DNA of 64,000 bases. It comes from Chloroflexota bacterium (GTDB lineage Bacteria; Chloroflexota; Dormibacteria; Dormibacterales; Dormibacteraceae). The notes under the pieces are model-generated. The model saw nothing but the letters and a program-made list of their open reading frames with translations. It was not told where the DNA came from and searched no databases. Of the stretch, positions 50,071 through 58,417 are shown piece after piece (within the stretch, counting starts at the first letter, position 1; every line of letters starts with the position of its first letter). A program made the translations under genes and the position numbers. The stretch is taken from NCBI GenBank assembly GCA_005880695.1, contig VBGR01000038.1, forward strand, positions 1 through 64,000, in the 5' to 3' direction.

Positions 50071-50682
50071 GTGAGTCAGGCGGCCAGAGAGGATCGTCGG
50101 CAGGAGCTGGTTCGGGCGGCTTACTCCCAGATCGCGGAGCGCGGATTCGAAGGGCTTCGGACGCGCGAGGTGGCGGCCGGCGTCGGCGTCAACATCGCGA
50201 CGCTGCACTACTACTTTCCGACGAAGGAAGCCTTGATCCGCGGTGTCGTCGAACACGCGATGGGGCGTTTTCGCACCACGCTCGCGCCGCATGGCTCCCC
50301 GGCTGATCAGCTTCGCAACCACCTCCGTGCGGTCCGCAAGCTGCTGCGCGAGGAGCCAGGGCTGGGTCTGGTCCTGGGCGAGCTGAACCTCCGCTCGGCG
50401 CGCGATCCCGCGATCGCGGGCATCATGCGGCAGACCTACGACGCCTGGCACCAGACCCTTCGCGGCCTCCTCCGCCGGGCCGTGAAGGAAGGCCACCTGC
50501 CGCCCGAGATCGACACCGACGAGGTGGCGGCTCTCGTCGTCGCGGCCCTGACCGCCATGACGCTGCCGACGCTCTCGAGCTCGCCTCGGACCGACCAGGC
50601 CCTGCGCCAGCTCGAGCGCTGGCTGGGCGTCTCGACGCCTCGGGCGAAGAAGGGGAATGGAGTCCCTCCAGCAAGTGATTGA
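50071..50682 (+). CDS. TetR-family regulator
   Basis: 203 residues from GTG (VSQAAREDRRQELVRAAYSQ); an upstream TTG is also in frame but falls inside the operator. The HTH is visible as IAERGFEGLRTREVAAGVGV and NIATLHYYFPTKEALIRGVV. The rest is a helical ligand domain with DTDEVAALVVAALTAMTL. Palindromes with the half-site TCAATCA lie before this gene and before the downstream DDN-like gene, suggesting that it controls both. Confidence 0.9.
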   Translation: MSQAAREDRRQELVRAAYSQIAERGFEGLRTREVAAGVGVNIATLHYYFPTKEALIRGVVEHAMGRFRTTLAPHGSPADQLRNHLRAVRKLLREEPGLGLVLGELNLRSARDPAIAGIMRQTYDAWHQTLRGLLRRAVKEGHLPPEIDTDEVAALVVAALTAMTLPTLSSSPRTDQALRQLERWLGVSTPRAKKGNGVPPASD

Positions 50683-50703
50683 TTGATCTGTTAGTCTGAA
50701 ACC

Positions 50704-50719
50704 TCAATCAACTGATTGA
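50704..50719 (+). promoter_or_regulatory. TetR-type operator before the DDN-like gene
   Basis: TCAATCA-AC-TGATTGA is a perfect 7-bp inverted repeat, with another TGATTGATTGAT stretch 30 bases upstream. It lies 17 bases before the ATG and next to the AAGGAGG ribosome site, where a bound repressor would block expression. Confidence 0.55.
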
Positions 50720-50735
50720 CGTAAGGAGGCAGATC

Positions 50736-51188
50736 ATGGCTGCTCGCGCCCCGTTTTTCGTCGGAATCTTCAATCCCGTTGCTCAGCGCCTGCTCGGAGC
50801 CGGCGTCCCGCTCGGCCCCAACGCTCTGCTCACCGTTCGCGGCCGCAAGACGGGCCGGCCGCGGAGCACGCCCGTGGCGCTGGTCGAGGTGGGCGGCCGG
50901 CGCTGGGTCGCCGGTACTTTCGGCGACGTCAACTGGGTCCGCAACTTACGGGTCGCGCGCGCGGGGCGGATCGCCGCTCACGGACACGAGGATGCCGTCC
51001 AGGCAGCGGAGCTGACCCCGGAAGAGGCGGCCGGGTTCTTCAAAGACGTCCTCGGACCCTACATCCGCCGCGTACCGCTCGGACCCTGGATGATCGGGTC
51101 GGTACTGGGCGCCTCCGAGATCCTCGACGATCCCGACCAGGCGGCCCGGCGGATACCGGTCTTCGAGCTGACCCCGGCGGCAGGCTAA
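50736..51188 (+). CDS. DDN-like F420-dependent nitroreductase family protein (DUF385)
   Basis: 150 residues with an AAGGAGG ribosome site. N-terminal NALLTVRGRKTGRPRSTPVA and GRRWVAGTFGDVNWVRNLRV are typical of the deazaflavin-dependent nitroreductase (split beta-barrel) family. They use reduced F420 to reduce quinones or nitro compounds, protecting against oxidative stress. It is controlled by the adjacent TetR. An LLM-type F420 protein also occurs at 62068. Confidence 0.88.
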   Translation: MAARAPFFVGIFNPVAQRLLGAGVPLGPNALLTVRGRKTGRPRSTPVALVEVGGRRWVAGTFGDVNWVRNLRVARAGRIAAHGHEDAVQAAELTPEEAAGFFKDVLGPYIRRVPLGPWMIGSVLGASEILDDPDQAARRIPVFELTPAAG

Positions 51189-52153
51189 GCGGCGGCGGCC
51201 GGCTGCAGGCGGGCCGGCTGGCGGGCGTTGGCGAAGTCGAGTGCCGCGATCGCCAGCCAGAGGACGGCGATGCCGGCCACCTGCCAGCTCGTGATCGACT
51301 GGCGTGGCGTGACCAGGTAGAGATTGACCAGGACGCCGGTGATCGGGAACGCCAGCTCGGCCAGGGTGGCCAGCGAAGCTGGTGTGCTGGCCAGGCCGCG
51401 GTAGTAGAGCAGGAGCCCGATCAATCCCGGCACCAGGGCCAGCTCGAAGTAGATCGGCACGTCGGCGGCCCGGTACTGGCCGAAGGCCCCGAGCCCGCCG
51501 ATGAGGGGCAGTACGACGGCGAGGGCCGGGAGTCCGAAAGTGAAGCGCAGTGCCGTCAGCGTTGTGAAACCGACGCCGGCAAGGGCGTAGCGCCCGAACA
51601 CGGTGGCGCTGCCCCAGAGAGCCGCGGCGGCGACGGCGAAAACCGCGGCCAGGACGTGGAAGTCGGCCCAGGCCCGCTCGGGGTGGAGCGGGTCGGGGAT
51701 GGCCAGCAGGTAGGCGCCGACCAGCGCCACCGGCACCCAGAGCCAGGCCTGGGGCGAGATCCGCTCGCGCAGCCAGAGGTTGGCCAGCACGATGGCGAAG
51801 AGCGGCTGCACCTTTTGCAGCAGCAGCGTTTCGATGAAGTGCCCATAGCCGAAGGAAAGCGTGAACAGCACGGTGGCGAGCGCCGAGGCGCCGACTCCGA
51901 TCGCTGCGATCGCCTGCCATTGGGCCGCATTCAGCCGCCTGATCTCGTGCCGCGCCCGCCAGAGCAAGGGCAGGCAGAGGATCACCAGGATCAGATGCTC
52001 CATGAAGACCAGCTGGGTCGACTGCACGAGCCGGTCGGACGAGAGGTGCCTCAGGAGCGGCGCCCGAAAGAGCGCGTCGGTTCCCCAGAGCATCGCCGCG
52101 AGCGCGACCAGGATGACTGCGAACCGATCGATGAGGCGGTCCAAGGGCGGCAA
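51185..52153 (-). CDS. EamA/DMT-family permease
   Basis: 322 residues from TTG (LPPLDRLIDRFAVILVALAA) following a GGGAGGAC purine region. Ten hydrophobic helices form two EamA repeats, as in drug/metabolite exporters. The typical first-repeat end LRERISPQAWLWVPVALVGA and the second-repeat element LAELAFPITGVLVNLYLV are present. The substrate is unknown. It starts two bases after the HxlR stop, so it is probably translationally coupled to and controlled by that regulator. The C-terminus overlaps the convergent DDN-like gene by four bases. Confidence 0.85.
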   Translation of the reverse strand: MPPLDRLIDRFAVILVALAAMLWGTDALFRAPLLRHLSSDRLVQSTQLVFMEHLILVILCLPLLWRARHEIRRLNAAQWQAIAAIGVGASALATVLFTLSFGYGHFIETLLLQKVQPLFAIVLANLWLRERISPQAWLWVPVALVGAYLLAIPDPLHPERAWADFHVLAAVFAVAAAALWGSATVFGRYALAGVGFTTLTALRFTFGLPALAVVLPLIGGLGAFGQYRAADVPIYFELALVPGLIGLLLYYRGLASTPASLATLAELAFPITGVLVNLYLVTPRQSITSWQVAGIAVLWLAIAALDFANARQPARLQPAAAA

Positions 52154-52155
52154 GG

Positions 52156-52464
52156 TTATAACTGTCCTCCCGCCGCTCGTCTTCCCGCCCACTCGGCAAC
52201 GGGCGTCAGGAGGCCCGCGAGCTGCTCCCCGGTGGCGGTCAGGCGGTGGGTGCCGTCTCCCTCTCGGATGACGAGGCCGGCCTCTCGGAGCTCGGCCAGC
52301 CGCTGGCTCAGGACGCTTGGCGACATCCCGTCGCAGCGATCCTGGAGGGGCCGGAAGCCAAGCCGTCCGAGGCGCAGCTCCCATACGATGCGAAGGGCCC
52401 AGCGCCGTCCGAGGAGGTCAAGGGCGGCCGCCATCGGCCGGCTTACGGTTTTCGTAGCGGGCAC
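52156..52464 (-). CDS. HxlR-type winged-helix regulator
   Basis: 102 residues from GTG. The HxlR core is evident: ALDLLGRRWALRIVWELRLG, RFRPLQDRC-type helix, then MSPSVLSQRLAELREAGLVI and a wing GDGTHRLTATG. The N-terminal Cys that senses electrophiles in HxlR homologues is not seen. It is the first gene of a two-gene unit with the EamA permease and is divergent from the enoyl-CoA hydratase gene. Confidence 0.88.
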   Translation of the reverse strand: MPATKTVSRPMAAALDLLGRRWALRIVWELRLGRLGFRPLQDRCDGMSPSVLSQRLAELREAGLVIREGDGTHRLTATGEQLAGLLTPVAEWAGRRAAGGQL

Positions 52465-52504
52465 TGAAAGGCAAGGCTAGACCAAGTGATGAGGTGAACG
52501 GGCG

Positions 52505-53281
52505 ATGAGCGTGCGGGCGGAGAAAAGGAGAGCGATCACGGTCATCACCATCGACCGCCCTGAAGTTCGCAACGCGATCGACCACCTGACGGCGCAGGCG
52601 TTACGCGCCGCCCTCCTCGACTTCGACGGCGACGCCGGCGCCGCGGTGGCGGTGCTGACGGGGGCGGGCGGCGTTTTCTGCGCCGGCTTCGACCTAAAGG
52701 CGATCGGCGATCCCGACCGCCAGCCCCAAATCAGGCCCGACGGCCCGCCGCCGATGGGTTTTTCGGACCTGTTGCTGACCAAGCCGGTGATCGCCGCCGT
52801 CGAGGGCTATGCGGTGGCGGGCGGCCTCGAGCTGGCGATCTGGTGCGACCTCCGGGTCGCCGCCGAGGACGCGGTCTTCGGAGTCTTCAACCGGCGTTGG
52901 GGGGTGCCGCTCATCGATGGCGGGACGGTGCGCCTACCCCGGCTTGTCGGCCAGGGCCGGGCTCTCGATCTGGTGCTGACGGGGCGGGGCGTGGCGGGCG
53001 CCGAAGCCCAGGGCATGGGCCTGGTCAGCCGGCTGGTCCCCAAAGGCAAGGCACTGGCTGCCGCCCTCGAGCTGGCCGGCGAGCTGACCGGCTTCCCGCA
53101 GGATGGCCTCCGTTCCGACCGGCTCTCGGTCCACGAGCAGTGGGAGCTCCCCCAGCGGCTGGCCTTCGACAACGAAAGGCGGCGCGGGCTGGAGTCGATC
53201 GCCTCTGGCGAGTGGGTGAAAGGCGCGTCGCGGTTCGCGTCGGGCCAGGGCCGCCACGGCAAGCCGGGCGCGCCAGGCTAG
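52505..53281 (+). CDS. Enoyl-CoA hydratase/isomerase (crotonase) family
   Basis: 258 residues. Crotonase fold: ITIDRPEVRNAIDHLTAQAL, the first oxyanion-loop region GGVFCAGFDLKAIGD, and VEGYAVAGGLELAIWCDLRV. The catalytic Glu positions of true hydratases are not obvious (RWGVPLIDGGTVRL where Glu is common), so isomerase, hydrolase or another CoA chemistry is possible. It is soluble and acts on acyl-CoA thioesters. It is divergent from the HxlR-EamA pair by about 40 bp; no other beta-oxidation gene is near. Confidence 0.88.
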   Translation: MSVRAEKRRAITVITIDRPEVRNAIDHLTAQALRAALLDFDGDAGAAVAVLTGAGGVFCAGFDLKAIGDPDRQPQIRPDGPPPMGFSDLLLTKPVIAAVEGYAVAGGLELAIWCDLRVAAEDAVFGVFNRRWGVPLIDGGTVRLPRLVGQGRALDLVLTGRGVAGAEAQGMGLVSRLVPKGKALAAALELAGELTGFPQDGLRSDRLSVHEQWELPQRLAFDNERRRGLESIASGEWVKGASRFASGQGRHGKPGAPG

Positions 53282-53288
53282 CCGCCCG

Positions 53289-54254
53289 CTAGATCCAGCC
53301 CCGGCGGCGGAAGAAGTAGAGCTGGATCGCGGTGGCGCCGACCATCGTCCCGAGGCCGATCCAGAAGGCGATGTAGGGCGGCTCCAGAACCTGCGTCAGA
53401 TAGGCGAAGTTCATGCCGTAGAAACCGGTCAGGAAACTTAGCGGCAGGAAGAGGCTGGCGATCACGGTCAGCGCCTTCATCGTCTGGTTGAGACGGTTGG
53501 AGACGGTCGACAGGTAGACATCCATCGCGCCCGTGAGCAGGTCCCGCAGCGAGTCCACCTGCTCGTACTGCCTGATGATGTGGTCGTAGACGTCGCGGTA
53601 GTAGATCGACATGTCCTGCTGCTGGTCCTCGAGCGACGCGCTGATCAGCCGCTGGAAGAGATCCCGCTGGTTGCCCAGCCGCTGGCGGAGCTGGGTGACG
53701 GAGTGCTTCAGCTCGTAGATGGTGTGCAGGGTCGTCGGCTCGGCGCGCTCGATGATCTGGTCCTGCAGGTCGTCGATCACGGCGTCAAGCCGCTCCAGGA
53801 TCGGAAACAATCCGTCGACCAGGTGGTCCACCACCAGGTAGGTCAGGAACTGAGGGTTCCCGCGGGTCAGCTCAGGATTCTTCTGCCAGCGTTCGCGGAG
53901 CTCGGCGAGGTGCTTCTCCTTGAACTTGTGCACGGTGACCAGGTGGTCCTTTGAGAGGAAGAGGTCGTACTCCAGGAACTCGATCTCGCCCTGGCCCTCC
54001 CAGTGGGCCACGGACATGACCATGAACGAGTAGCCGCGGTACTCCTCCAGCTTCGGACGCTGGTTACCGTGACGCACGTCCTCGATGGCGAGCTGATGAA
54101 AGTTGAAGGTGTGCTCCAGGATCTCGAAGTCTTCGGCGTCCGGGGACTCGATATCCAGCCAGAAGCCCTCTTCGTGGCAGACGTCGAGGTGGTTCTTGAG
54201 CGTCCTCTTGTTCGGCTCGTGGTAGGCGCCCTTGGTCGTGATCAGGGTACGCAT
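53289..54254 (-). CDS. corA: CorA magnesium/cobalt channel
   Basis: 321 residues (MRTLITTKGAYHEPNKRTLK). The large N-terminal cytoplasmic alpha/beta-helical funnel is followed by two C-terminal helices. The pore motif YGMNF (FLTGFYGMNFAYL) lies between them, and the basic RRRGW end is typical. The pentameric channel imports Mg2+. It is a second Mg system in the window, besides the MgtE-N/Nramp pair. The starts of this gene and the divergent MFS gene are 24 bp apart. Confidence 0.93.
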   Translation of the reverse strand: MRTLITTKGAYHEPNKRTLKNHLDVCHEEGFWLDIESPDAEDFEILEHTFNFHQLAIEDVRHGNQRPKLEEYRGYSFMVMSVAHWEGQGEIEFLEYDLFLSKDHLVTVHKFKEKHLAELRERWQKNPELTRGNPQFLTYLVVDHLVDGLFPILERLDAVIDDLQDQIIERAEPTTLHTIYELKHSVTQLRQRLGNQRDLFQRLISASLEDQQQDMSIYYRDVYDHIIRQYEQVDSLRDLLTGAMDVYLSTVSNRLNQTMKALTVIASLFLPLSFLTGFYGMNFAYLTQVLEPPYIAFWIGLGTMVGATAIQLYFFRRRGWI

Positions 54255-54277
54255 CGGCGCATGCGACCATACCCGTT

Positions 54278-55549
54278 TTGATGGCGGCCCCAACATTCCT
54301 CGACCGTGCGCTCGGGGGTCGCCTCTGGCGCGACCGGGGCTTCCTGCTGCTCTGGACCGGCCAGGCGGTCAGCGAGGCCGGGACCCAGGTCACCGCCCTG
54401 GCGCTGCCTTCGGTCGCGATCCTGGTCCTGCACGCCGGCGCCTTCCAGGTCGGCACCCTGGCGGCCCTCGAGTTTCTCGCCTTCCCGGTTCTGGGCCTCA
54501 TCGCCGGCGTCTACGCCGACCGACTCAAGCGACGGCCGATCATGATCGTCTGCGACCTGGCCCGCCTGCTGCTGATCGCCAGCGTGCCGGTGGCCGCCCT
54601 GCTCCACGTCCTGGCCATGAACCAGCTCTACGTCGTGGCTCTGCTGGTCGGCATCGCCAATGTTTTCTTCGACGTCTCCTACCAGTCCTACCTGCCGGCG
54701 CTGATCCCGCGCACCGACCTGGTCGAGGGCAACAGCAAGCTGGAGGTGAGCAGGTCCGCGGCGCAGCTCGCGGGTCCCGCGCTCGCCGGCTTCCTGATTC
54801 AGGCCATCGGCGCAGTCGAGTCGCTCTGGGTGGACGCCGCCTCCTTCGCCATCTCGGCGGCCTCGCTCTTCGGGATCCGCAAGCCGGAGCCGGCGCCGCA
54901 GCCGGGGACCGCCGCAGGGGAGTCGGGCTTCTGGCGTGAGATGTGGGAGGGCATCCAGGTCGTGATCGGGAACCCGACCCTCTGGAAGATCGCCGGCTGT
55001 ACGGCCACCAGCAACCTGGGCAGCAACATGATCTGGGCTCTCTTCCTGCTCTTCGCCTATCGAACCCTGGGCCTGAGCCCGAGCCTGGTCGGCCTGATCT
55101 TCGCCGGGGGAGCGGTCGGCGGCCTGCTTGGCGCCCTCAGCGCGGGAGCCGTGACGCGCCGCCTGGGCCTCGGCCTGACGCTTTTCGTGACGATCACGAC
55201 GGGCGGGCTGGCCGCGTTTTTGATCCCGCTTGCCCAGCTCGGCCTTGCCGTCCCCCTGCTCGTCATTTCAACAGCGGTGTCCTTCCTTTGCACGCCGATC
55301 TACAACATCGGCCAGGTCAGCCTCCGGCAGGCGATCACGCCCGACCGGGTCCAGGGCCGCATGAACGCCACCATGCGCACGGTCGTCTGGGGCACGCTGC
55401 CCGTGGGTGCCTTCCTGGGCGGGATCCTCGGGTCAGTCATCGGCATCCTGCCGACCATGTACATCGGCGCGGCTGTCACCACCGCGGCCGCATTCTGGAT
55501 CCTGCTCGGCCCGATTCGCTTGAAGGAGGCGCCGGCGCCCGTCGCCTGA
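54278..55549 (+). CDS. MFS transporter (DHA3-like), paralogue 2
   Basis: 423 residues, about twelve helices. N-terminal LLLWTGQAVSEAGTQVTALA and AGVYADRLKRRPIMIVCDLA match the drug-efflux DHA3 group, and the loop YNIGQVSLRQAITPDRVQGR is nearly the same as in the gene at 39781 (YNLNQVSLRQAMTPAHLQGR). The two are paralogues. Cargo unknown. It is divergent from corA with 24 bp between starts, leaving little room for separate promoters. Confidence 0.88.
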   Translation: MMAAPTFLDRALGGRLWRDRGFLLLWTGQAVSEAGTQVTALALPSVAILVLHAGAFQVGTLAALEFLAFPVLGLIAGVYADRLKRRPIMIVCDLARLLLIASVPVAALLHVLAMNQLYVVALLVGIANVFFDVSYQSYLPALIPRTDLVEGNSKLEVSRSAAQLAGPALAGFLIQAIGAVESLWVDAASFAISAASLFGIRKPEPAPQPGTAAGESGFWREMWEGIQVVIGNPTLWKIAGCTATSNLGSNMIWALFLLFAYRTLGLSPSLVGLIFAGGAVGGLLGALSAGAVTRRLGLGLTLFVTITTGGLAAFLIPLAQLGLAVPLLVISTAVSFLCTPIYNIGQVSLRQAITPDRVQGRMNATMRTVVWGTLPVGAFLGGILGSVIGILPTMYIGAAVTTAAAFWILLGPIRLKEAPAPVA

Positions 55550-55811
55550 CTTCTGCACCCGGCGCGGAACTGAAAAGGAGCGTAAAGGCCCTTCCGCTCA
55601 GGCACGTGCGCCGCAGCGCGCGGCAGGCGGGCCGAGTGGCCCGCTCCGGATAGAACAGAATCAAGCCGCCGCAACCCGAAAACCTGAGTCCCGCCTTAGC
55701 ACGTTGTTAGCTTCGGTTGGAGTACTCGTCGGCGAGATGGCCTGAACCCTGAACAAAACTTCAGGCCCGTATTCGGGCGGCGGCGCGATCCAGATCTAGC
55801 TTTCTCGCAGG
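55550..55811. other. Gene-free interval with a GC hairpin
   Basis: About 260 bases without a convincing frame. It contains a perfect 7-bp hairpin GCGGGCC-GAGT-GGCCCGC at 55627-55644 with no T-run after it, and an AT-richer stretch near 55660-55760 that may carry the promoter of the following GH43 gene. Confidence 0.4.
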
Positions 55812-56756
55812 ATGCGGCTGGCGGGGATCGCGGTCACGATCGCGGCGATCCTCGGGTCATTCTTCACTCCTCAGCAGCCGGCCCCAGAGCCGGTCCCGGC
55901 GCATGTGGGCCCGGTCTTCGCGGCCGACTTCCCCGACCCGACGGTGCTCCGCGTGGGCGCGACCTACTACGGCTACGGGACCGCTACCGCCTGGCAGCAG
56001 CCCGGCCGCCTCTTCCCAATCCTGGAGTCCAAGGACCTCGTGCACTGGAGCTACGTCGCCGACGCCTTCAGCGCGCCCCCGGCCTGGAGCATCGGCAGCT
56101 GGTGGGCGCCGAGTGTGCTCCACCGCGGCGGCGCCTTCTACCTTTATTACGGCGCCACCGCCCGGAGCGGCATCCACTGCCTGGCGGTCGCTCTGGCCTT
56201 CAGCCCGACCGGGCCCTTCGCAGACCAGGGCACGATTGGCTGCGGCGACGGATCCGCCAGCGGCTACATCGACCCGGCACCCTTTCTGGACGGCAAGAAC
56301 GCCTACCTCTACTACTCGGTCGACGGCCCGCGGCACAGCATCTCGGTGCAGCGTTTGCGGCCCGACCTGCTCGGCTTCGAGGGCCCCCGCAGCGAGCTCT
56401 TCGGTGTGACCCAACCCTGGGAGAGCGGCAGCGACAGCACGGTCGAGGCGCCCTGGGTGATCAAGCGCGGAAGCCTTTTCTTCCTGACCTACTCCGGCAA
56501 TGACTGGCGCGCCGACTACGCCGTCGGCGTGGCCACCTCGAAGAGCCCGCTGGGACCCTTCGTCAAGTCCCTTGCGAACCCCATCCTGCAGACGCAAGCC
56601 GGCCTCGCCGGTCCCGGCGGCGGCTCGGTCGTGGACGATCCCAGGGGCGGCCTCTGGTTCGCCTACCACGCCTGGACGGCGGGCGGCCGCAGCCTCCGAG
56701 TCGACCGCGTCAGGATCCGCGGCGCCGCGCTGACCGTCGTCCCGACGGGCACCTAA
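55812..56756 (+). CDS. Secreted GH43-like glycoside hydrolase
   Basis: 314 residues. An N-terminal signal (RLAGIAVTIAAILGSFFTP) precedes a five-bladed beta-propeller: FAADFPDPTVLRVGATYYGY contains the catalytic-base Asp of GH43 (DPTV), SSWWAPSVL-type strand IGSWWAPSVLHRGGAFYLYY, the pKa-tuning Asp in GYIDPAPFLDG, and VEAPWVIKRGSLFFLTYSG with the acid Glu. These three residues support an active arabinanase/xylosidase-type enzyme acting outside the cell. It begins the envelope-glycan block. Confidence 0.85.
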   Translation: MRLAGIAVTIAAILGSFFTPQQPAPEPVPAHVGPVFAADFPDPTVLRVGATYYGYGTATAWQQPGRLFPILESKDLVHWSYVADAFSAPPAWSIGSWWAPSVLHRGGAFYLYYGATARSGIHCLAVALAFSPTGPFADQGTIGCGDGSASGYIDPAPFLDGKNAYLYYSVDGPRHSISVQRLRPDLLGFEGPRSELFGVTQPWESGSDSTVEAPWVIKRGSLFFLTYSGNDWRADYAVGVATSKSPLGPFVKSLANPILQTQAGLAGPGGGSVVDDPRGGLWFAYHAWTAGGRSLRVDRVRIRGAALTVVPTGT

Positions 56757-56879
56757 CCCGCGCCCGCCAGCGACCCTTAAGCGGGCGCCCCCCCGCAACG
56801 CTTTCTGGTACTTTGGATATAGGGAAATGCCCCAGTCTTCATATCCGTTATTTGCACATGCCTGCGCGCGGGGGAGAAC

Positions 56880-58385
56880 ATGCTGAACGGTCCTGGGAGC
56901 CAGCGAGACCATGTCGTCGTCATGGGAGCTGGGCCGGCCGGACTCACGGCCGCATACGAGCTCAACAAGCACGGCGTCGCCGTCACGGTCCTGGAACAGG
57001 ATCCCAAATACGTGGGCGGAATCGCCCGCACCGTCGAGCACAACGGCTACCGCTTCGACATCGGCGGGCACCGTTTCTTCTCCAAGAACCAGGAGGTCGA
57101 GGACCTCTGGACCGAGATTCTCGGCGAGGAGATGCTGACGCGGGGAAGGCTCTCCCGGATCTATTACCGCGGCCGCTATTTCGACTACCCGCTGAAAGCC
57201 ACCAACGCGCTCTTGAACCTGGGCCTGCTGGAGACGGCCCGCTGTATGAGCAGCTATGCGCTGGCCCGGGTGAGCCCTGTCCGTGAGCCCCGGACCTTTG
57301 AGGACTGGGTCTCCAACCAGTTTGGCAAGCGGCTCTTCGAGATCTTCTTCAAGACCTATACAGAGAAGGTCTGGGGCATCCCGACGAGCGAGCTCTCCGC
57401 CGACTGGGCCGCCCAGCGCATCAAGGGCCTCGACCTCTTCGAGGTCATGAAGAACGCTCTCCTGCCGCACCGCAACGGCAACGGCAACGGCGACCGGGGT
57501 GCCGTGATCAAGACGCTGATCGACCAGTTCCGCTACCCGCGTCTTGGCCCCGGCCAGATGTGGGAGCGCGTCGTCGAGCTGCTGAGCGAGTCGGGCGCCC
57601 ACGTGCGAATGGGGGAGAAGATCGTCGCCATCGAGCGCGACGGGAGCGGTGTGACAGCGCTCCGGACAGAAGGCGGCGAGAGCGTCCCGGGCACTGGTTT
57701 CATCTCCTCACTGCCGATCCGCAAGCTGGTCATGGCCCTGCATCCGGCCGCTCCTGATGAGGTCCTGGCGGCAGCCAAAGCGCTCCGTTACCGCGACTTT
57801 CTGACAGTCGCCCTAGTCATCGACCGCGCCGAGATGTTCCCCGACAACTGGGTGTACATCCACGAGCCCGGGGTGAAAGTGGGCCGCCTCCAGAATTTCA
57901 AGAACTGGAGCCCGCACATGGTCGCCGACGGCTCCAAGACCTGCATCGGCTTGGAGTACTTCTGCTTCGAGGGCGACGGGCTCTGGTCGGCCGACGACGC
58001 CGACCTCGTGAAGCTGGCGACCAGCGAGCTGGCCGAGCTCGGCATGTGCCGCCCCGAAGAGGTGGTCGACGGCGTGGTCGTGCGCGTGCCCAAGGCTTAT
58101 CCGGTGTATGACGACGAGTACCAGCGCCACGTCGCCACGATTCGGGACTACCTCGGCGCCGCCGTGCCCAACCTCCACCTGGTCGGCCGCAACGGCATGC
58201 ACAAGTACAACAACCAGGACCACTCGATGATGACCGCGCTCGTGGTGGCGCGGAACATCGCGACCGGGGCCGGACTCGACCCCTGGAAGGTCAACACGGA
58301 CGCCGAGTACCACGAGGAAGCGAGAGACACCGAGCTGGAGCGGTCCGGCCGTCAGGCGCCCCGCCGGCTCGAGATCGCTTCCTAG
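56880..58385 (+). CDS. FAD-dependent UDP-galactopyranose-mutase-like/amine-oxidase oxidoreductase
   Basis: 501 residues. The FAD motif VVVMGAGPAGLTAAYELNKHG is followed by GIARTVEHNGYRFDIGGHRF. The UGM-like features YPLKATNAL, KTYTEKVWGIP and the C-terminal GRNGMHKYNNQDHSMMTALV match the NAD(P)/FAD oxidoreductase group found next to glycosyltransferases. It probably modifies a sugar or polyprenyl-linked intermediate. It lies upstream of three membrane glycosyltransferases. A GATATA near 56815 could be its -10 box. Confidence 0.88.
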   Translation: MLNGPGSQRDHVVVMGAGPAGLTAAYELNKHGVAVTVLEQDPKYVGGIARTVEHNGYRFDIGGHRFFSKNQEVEDLWTEILGEEMLTRGRLSRIYYRGRYFDYPLKATNALLNLGLLETARCMSSYALARVSPVREPRTFEDWVSNQFGKRLFEIFFKTYTEKVWGIPTSELSADWAAQRIKGLDLFEVMKNALLPHRNGNGNGDRGAVIKTLIDQFRYPRLGPGQMWERVVELLSESGAHVRMGEKIVAIERDGSGVTALRTEGGESVPGTGFISSLPIRKLVMALHPAAPDEVLAAAKALRYRDFLTVALVIDRAEMFPDNWVYIHEPGVKVGRLQNFKNWSPHMVADGSKTCIGLEYFCFEGDGLWSADDADLVKLATSELAELGMCRPEEVVDGVVVRVPKAYPVYDDEYQRHVATIRDYLGAAVPNLHLVGRNGMHKYNNQDHSMMTALVVARNIATGAGLDPWKVNTDAEYHEEARDTELERSGRQAPRRLEIAS

Positions 58386-58417
58386 CCCTCCCGACGCTGG
58401 TTCAGGAGCCAAGCTCC

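Noticed and set aside
55627-55644. Terminator of the MFS gene at 54278
   Set aside because: The hairpin is perfect but is about 80 bases beyond the stop and lacks a T-run; kept only as an unexplained hairpin.
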